Program-made: the position numbers and the translations under genes | The notes under the pieces: model-generated | Told to the model about the DNA's origin: nothing | Databases searched by the model: none | The model's input: the letters and a program-made list of their open reading frames with translations, nothing else | Shown: positions 13,733 through 17,025 of the stretch, piece after piece | Numbering within the stretch: the first letter of the stretch is position 1 | How the letters are laid out: each line of letters opens with the position of its first letter | From: CAZGTQ01 sp964528575 | GTDB taxonomy: Bacteria > Planctomycetota > UBA1135 > GCA-002686595 | Assembly (NCBI GenBank): GCA_964528575.1 | Contig: CAZGTQ010000266.1 | Coordinates: 1 to 17,025, forward strand | DNA length: 17,025 bases | Direction: 5' to 3'

Positions 13733-15247
13733 GTGCAGAGCGCCTACGTCGATGGCCTGAAGCTGCTGAGCCCCGAGATCGTCCTGGTCGCGGTCTCGCT
13801 GGTCGTGCTCGTCTACGACCTCGTCAAGAAGGGACGCGACTCGAAGCACTGCGGCTGGATCACGCTCGCGGGGCTCGCGATCGTGGCATGGCTGCTCGTC
13901 GGCCAGTGGAACACCCTCGAGGACGGCTCGAAGACCGTGTTCGGAATGGTCCGGCTCGACCGCTTCGGCGTCTTCTTCAAGCTCTTCACCGTCGCGTCGC
14001 TCGCCGTCGTCACGCTCTTCGTGCTCGGCGACCGCAACGAGCGCGAGCACGGCATCGGCGAGTACTACTTCCTACTCCTCGGCGCCGCGATCGGGGCCTT
14101 CTTCATGGTCAGCACGAACAATCTGCTGCTCATGATGCTCGGCCTCGAGCTGCTGTCGCTCGCGAGCTATGCGCTCGCCGGCTTCCACAAGGGCGACCGC
14201 AAGTCCGCCGAGGCCGCGATGAAGTACGTGATCTTCGGCGGCCTGTCCGCCGGGATCATGCTGTACGGCATCAGCCTCTTGTACGGCTTCACCGGCACGA
14301 TCGATCTCGCGCAGATGGCGGGAGCGGGCGATCCCGCGCTCAGCCTCGCGACGCAGTTCGACCGCAGCCCGGTCCCGGTCGCCGTCGCGATCGTGCTCAT
14401 CCTCGCGGGCTTCGCGTACAAGGTCTCGGTCGTCCCGTTCCACTGGTGGACGCCCGACGTGTACGAAGGAGCGCCGACCCCGGTCACGACGTTCCTCGCC
14501 GTCGCATCGAAGGCCGCGGGCTTCGCCGTGCTGCTGCGTTTCGTCGGCGCGCTCTTCCTGACCGAGGGCCTCGACGAGGCCGTCGCGGCCTACGGCCAGC
14601 GCATCGGTCTGCTGCTCGGGATCCTGGCGGCCGTCACGATGACGCTGGGCAACTTCTCGGCGCTGCGCCAGAACAGCCTCAAGCGTCTGCTCGCGTACTC
14701 GTCGATCGCGCACGCCGGCTACGTCCTGATGGGCCTGTCGGCGATGACGAGCGAGGGCTTCAACGCCGCGGTCTTCTACCTCGCCGCGTACTACCTGATG
14801 AACCTCGGCGCGTTCGGCGTCGTGATCTACTTCGAAGGGATCACGGGCACGGACTCGATCACCGCGCTGCGCGGCATGGGGGCGAAGGCGCCGCTCGTCT
14901 CGATCGCGATGGTCACGTTCCTCGTGAGCCTGACCGGCCTGCCGCCGACGATCGGCTTCATCGGCAAGCTGGCGCTGATCTACGCGGTCATCGACGGACC
15001 GACGATGGGCCTCGTCCTCGTGCTCTTCCTCGCGGTCAACACGGTCGTCAGCCTCTTCTACTACTTCCGCATCGTGAAGGCGCTGTTCCTCGAGAGCGGC
15101 GCCGAGCGCGAGGCGCGCCCGCACCCGCTGCTCGCGAGCCTGCTCGTCGCGCTCGCCGCCGGCACCGTGATCTACGGCCTCGAGCCGGCCTCGCTCGAGA
15201 GCTGGTCACGCTCCAGCACCGAGAGCCTCCAGCTCGAGCAGCGTTAG
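13733..15247 (+). CDS. nuoN: NADH-quinone oxidoreductase subunit N
   Basis: Proximal antiporter-like proton-pumping subunit of 504 residues, with about 14 helices. Conserved segments are LGLELLSLASYALAGF, the block AYKVSVVPFHWWTPDVYEGA followed by PTPVTTFLAV, and NSLKRLLAYSSIAHAGYVLMG. The start is GTG at 13733 with GAGGAG 9 nt upstream; the gap to nuoM is 13 nt. It is the last gene of the operon. Its TAG overlaps the stop codon of the convergent gene (TAA on the minus strand at 15246-15244), leaving no room for a terminator between them. Confidence 0.97.
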   Translation: MQSAYVDGLKLLSPEIVLVAVSLVVLVYDLVKKGRDSKHCGWITLAGLAIVAWLLVGQWNTLEDGSKTVFGMVRLDRFGVFFKLFTVASLAVVTLFVLGDRNEREHGIGEYYFLLLGAAIGAFFMVSTNNLLLMMLGLELLSLASYALAGFHKGDRKSAEAAMKYVIFGGLSAGIMLYGISLLYGFTGTIDLAQMAGAGDPALSLATQFDRSPVPVAVAIVLILAGFAYKVSVVPFHWWTPDVYEGAPTPVTTFLAVASKAAGFAVLLRFVGALFLTEGLDEAVAAYGQRIGLLLGILAAVTMTLGNFSALRQNSLKRLLAYSSIAHAGYVLMGLSAMTSEGFNAAVFYLAAYYLMNLGAFGVVIYFEGITGTDSITALRGMGAKAPLVSIAMVTFLVSLTGLPPTIGFIGKLALIYAVIDGPTMGLVLVLFLAVNTVVSLFYYFRIVKALFLESGAEREARPHPLLASLLVALAAGTVIYGLEPASLESWSRSSTESLQLEQR

Positions 15248-16164
15248 CGCGCGTCGCTCTCCCACGCGTCGAGCCAAGCGCGCGCCGTCTCCGCGCCCGG
15301 GGCCTGATGGCGAGCATCGTTCTGGCGGGCATCGTGCTGGCGGGCATGGTGCTGGCGGGCATGGTGTGCGAGCCGTTTCGCGTACCCGCGCTCGGCCTGT
15401 CCGCGCGCCGCGGGGAACAGCGGCGGCCGCGCGCGCTCGACGCGGCGCCAGCGCTCCCACGCGTCGACGGCGCGCGCGAAGTCGCGGTCGTCGCGCGCGG
15501 CGTGCTCCAGACGCGCCACCTCGCGCGCGACCTCGGTCCCGCGCCAGCCGGCGCGCAGCACGCCGCTCGCGAGCTGGAACGCGCCGGCGTCGCCCGCGTC
15601 GAGCGCCGCGCGCAGCTCCGCGAGCCACTCGTCGCGGAACGCGTCGAGCGCGCGCACGAGTCGCTCGCCGCCGTTGGGTCCGGCCGCCCGCCGCGCGCCG
15701 GCGTGCTCGCCCGCGAGCGCGAGCGCGACCGCCGGCCCCAGCTCGGCGGGCACCGGTCCGTCGAACGCGGCGCGCAGGTCCGGCCCTGGGAGCGCGGCGA
15801 GCGCCGCGCCGATCCCCGCGAGCAGCGCGTCGCGCTCGGCGGGATCGCCGCGCCAGACGACGCCGCCGGTGCGCCCGACGACGAACGCGCGCTCGTCGCC
15901 CGCGCGCAGGCCGCGCGCCCAGACGCCGGCCTCGGACGCAGGCATCTCGTGCACCGCGAGCGAGGCCCCGTGCAGCCGCTCGAGCGTCGCGAACGGCTCG
16001 GCCGCGTCGCCGCCGATCCGCACGAGGTGCACGCGCCCGTCGCGCCACGTCGCGCCCGCCCCGGCCGGGAGCTCCGGCGTGAGGCTGCCGGCCGCCGGAG
16101 CCTCCTGGGGCGCGGCGCTCACCGAGAGCGCCAACGCCACCGCCAGCGCACATGCCGCCACCAT
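15244..16164 (-). CDS. Hypothetical exported protein with C-terminal Ala/Arg/Gln/His repeats
   Basis: I do not recognise a named family. The ATG at 16164 gives 306 residues. The first 18 are hydrophobic (VAACALAVALALSVSA) and end in AAPQ, a probable signal peptide. Residues about 27-120 (RVHLVRIGG, FATLERLHG, AFVVGRTGGVVWRGDP) have the look of a cysteine-less thioredoxin or redoxin fold, where VVWRGxP often precedes the last helix. The rest is Ala/Arg-rich and helical, with paired aromatic residues (WERWRRVERARPPLFP). Near the C-terminus a 15-bp tandem repeat encodes ARQHH/ARQHD/ARQND. GTG at 16167 is an alternative start. The gene converges on nuoN with overlapping stops. Third-position GC bias supports it as coding. 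Confidence 0.7.
   Translation of the reverse strand: MVAACALAVALALSVSAAPQEAPAAGSLTPELPAGAGATWRDGRVHLVRIGGDAAEPFATLERLHGASLAVHEMPASEAGVWARGLRAGDERAFVVGRTGGVVWRGDPAERDALLAGIGAALAALPGPDLRAAFDGPVPAELGPAVALALAGEHAGARRAAGPNGGERLVRALDAFRDEWLAELRAALDAGDAGAFQLASGVLRAGWRGTEVAREVARLEHAARDDRDFARAVDAWERWRRVERARPPLFPAARGQAERGYAKRLAHHARQHHARQHDARQNDARHQAPGAETARAWLDAWESDAR
15310..15369. repeat. Four tandem copies of a 15-bp repeat
   Basis: The unit gcgggcatsgtgctg occurs four times end to end with few changes (starts 15310, 15325, 15340, 15355). The period is a multiple of three and lies inside the minus-strand gene, so copy-number change would add or remove five residues without a frameshift. Confidence 0.85.
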
Positions 16165-16317
16165 GACCGGATGGTACCCCGGCGCCCGAACCGGGCCCCG
16201 ATTTCGGCGCCGACGCGCGCGAACGACCGCCGGCGCTCCTACCCTCGCGGAGCGTATGAACGTCTCGTCCGCGCTCTCCGCGCTCTCCGTCCACTCCAGG
16301 CCGACGGCCGGCGATCC
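16165..16317. other. Divergent intergenic region with a possible 21-codon leader frame
   Basis: This lies between two divergent genes. It contains paired GGCGCC boxes around 16179-16212 and GCTCCTACCCTC (16235-16246), which resembles the nuo -10 region (GCTCCTACACTC). A short frame, ATG at 16256 to TGA at 16321, overlaps the next gene's GTG as GTGA. It may be a translated leader, but the support is weak. Confidence 0.35.
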
Positions 16318-17025
16318 GTGAACGGTCCGCAGCGTTTCGCCGCGGCGCTCGTGGAGCTCGACGCTGCGCTCGACTGGGCGTTGCTCGGCGAGCTCTACTG
16401 CGACGAGGGCGGCGCGACGTTCTTCGGCGCGGCCGACCGCGAGGCGTTGCGCGAGTCGGGGCTGCTCGTCGCGGCGGACCTGGGCGAGGCGCTCGCCGGG
16501 CGCGAGGGCACGAGCTTCTACGTCGGCGCCGCGGTCGCCGAGCTCGCGCCGATGCTGTGCGAAGCGCTCGTGCTCGCTCGCCACGTGCGCGCGGTCAATC
16601 TGCCCGGGCCCGAGGCCGACGAGCTGAACCGCGCGCTCGCCGCGGTCGAGCAGCGCGTCGGGCAGCGCCTCCCGCGCATCGAAACGGGCGGCCTCGAGGC
16701 GCTTGAGCCGGCGAGCTGCGACCACCTCTGGCTGGTCTCCGTGCTGAACGACCCCGGCGCGTTCCCCGCGCTGCACGATCGGCTGTACGGCCGTACCGGC
16801 GAGCTCGCGACCGGCCGCGGCGACGAGCGGGCCGAGCGCGCCCGCGCCGACGCGCTCCTTGACGCGGCGCTCGCGCGCCTCGCGCCTCCCGCGCTGCTCT
16901 CGACGACCGACGAGGAGCTCGCGCTCGTCGAGCCCGCGGCCGCGCGCCGCGGCTGGCGCCTCGCGGTGCCGCGCCGCGCGCGCCTGTCGCCCATCGTCGG
17001 CGACCCGATTCGGCTGTGCCGCGTC
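16318..17025 (+). CDS. Hypothetical protein, 3' end outside window
   Basis: This is an open frame of 236 codons from GTG at 16318 to the window end with no stop and strong G/C third-position bias. No signal peptide or membrane segment is visible, so it is probably cytoplasmic. The sequence is Leu/Ala/Glu/Arg-rich and reads as a folded helical protein, with ALDWALLGELYCDEGG near the start and CDHLWLVSVLNDPGAFPALH near 134-153. Further on come LAPPALLSTTDEELALVEPA and RLSPIVGDPIRLCRV. I recognise no family. GTG at 16318 overlaps the stop of a 21-codon frame; GTG at 16351 is an alternative. No good Shine-Dalgarno precedes either. Confidence 0.65.
   Translation, partial: MNGPQRFAAALVELDAALDWALLGELYCDEGGATFFGAADREALRESGLLVAADLGEALAGREGTSFYVGAAVAELAPMLCEALVLARHVRAVNLPGPEADELNRALAAVEQRVGQRLPRIETGGLEALEPASCDHLWLVSVLNDPGAFPALHDRLYGRTGELATGRGDERAERARADALLDAALARLAPPALLSTTDEELALVEPAAARRGWRLAVPRRARLSPIVGDPIRLCRV

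Noticed and set aside
15366..16321. Plus-strand frames opposite the exported hypothetical gene
   Set aside because: They are almost pure Arg/Ala/Pro and lack coding character; the minus strand has the signal peptide and the codon bias.
1..17025. tRNA or rRNA genes, CRISPR arrays, insertion sequences or phage genes
   Set aside because: No cloverleaf, regularly spaced repeats, transposase or integrase motifs were seen.

Overview
The window is very GC-rich bacterial DNA with strong G/C third-position bias. Its core is an eleven-gene respiratory complex I operon, nuoABCDHIJKLMN, on the + strand from 4292 to 15247. The sequence alone does not fix a phylum. The GC level, an operon without nuoEFG and the use of selenocysteine fit a Gram-negative lineage such as Planctomycetota or Myxococcota, but that is inference.

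Left flank (1-3739). A minus-strand gene (1-982, running off the window) encodes a probably exported protein with two thioredoxin-like domains. A plus-strand gene (1126-1692) diverges from it across 143 bp and encodes an AhpD/peroxidase-related protein. Each gene has an in-frame TGA exactly where an active-site cysteine is expected (U-P-W-C in the first, C-R-Y-U in the second). Each TGA is followed at SECIS distance by a GC-rich hairpin with the same apical loop, GGTCT. In the thioredoxin-like protein, the second domain carries an ordinary Cys (CVWC) at the matching position. I read both as selenoproteins and the pair as a divergent selenocysteine redox locus; conventional gene calling would truncate or split both. 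Next come two minus-strand genes, 2 bp apart: a radical-SAM-fold protein that has lost two of its three cluster cysteines (2620-3330) and an ABC transporter ATPase (1844-2617) with no permease beside it. The ABC gene converges on the AhpD-like gene, and an imperfect inverted repeat includes both stop codons. A doubtful membrane-protein reading frame lies at about 3421-3739.

Centre (4050-15247). A good sigma-70-type promoter (TTGACA, 18 nt, TACACT) stands about 210 bp before nuoA, and a perfect hairpin sits in the predicted leader. The operon is tight, with several start/stop overlaps. It encodes the Q-module (NuoB, C, D, I) and the complete membrane arm (NuoA, H, J, K, L, M, N), but not the NADH-oxidising NuoE, F and G. 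Either those genes lie elsewhere or the complex takes electrons from another donor. NuoL has two histidine-rich stretches, and NuoI and NuoA have long charged C-terminal tails.

Right flank (15244-17025). A minus-strand secreted hypothetical gene overlaps the nuoN stop codon and carries a 15-bp tandem repeat. Diverging from it is an unrecognised plus-strand gene that runs off the end of the window. No tRNA, rRNA, CRISPR, insertion sequence or phage gene was seen.
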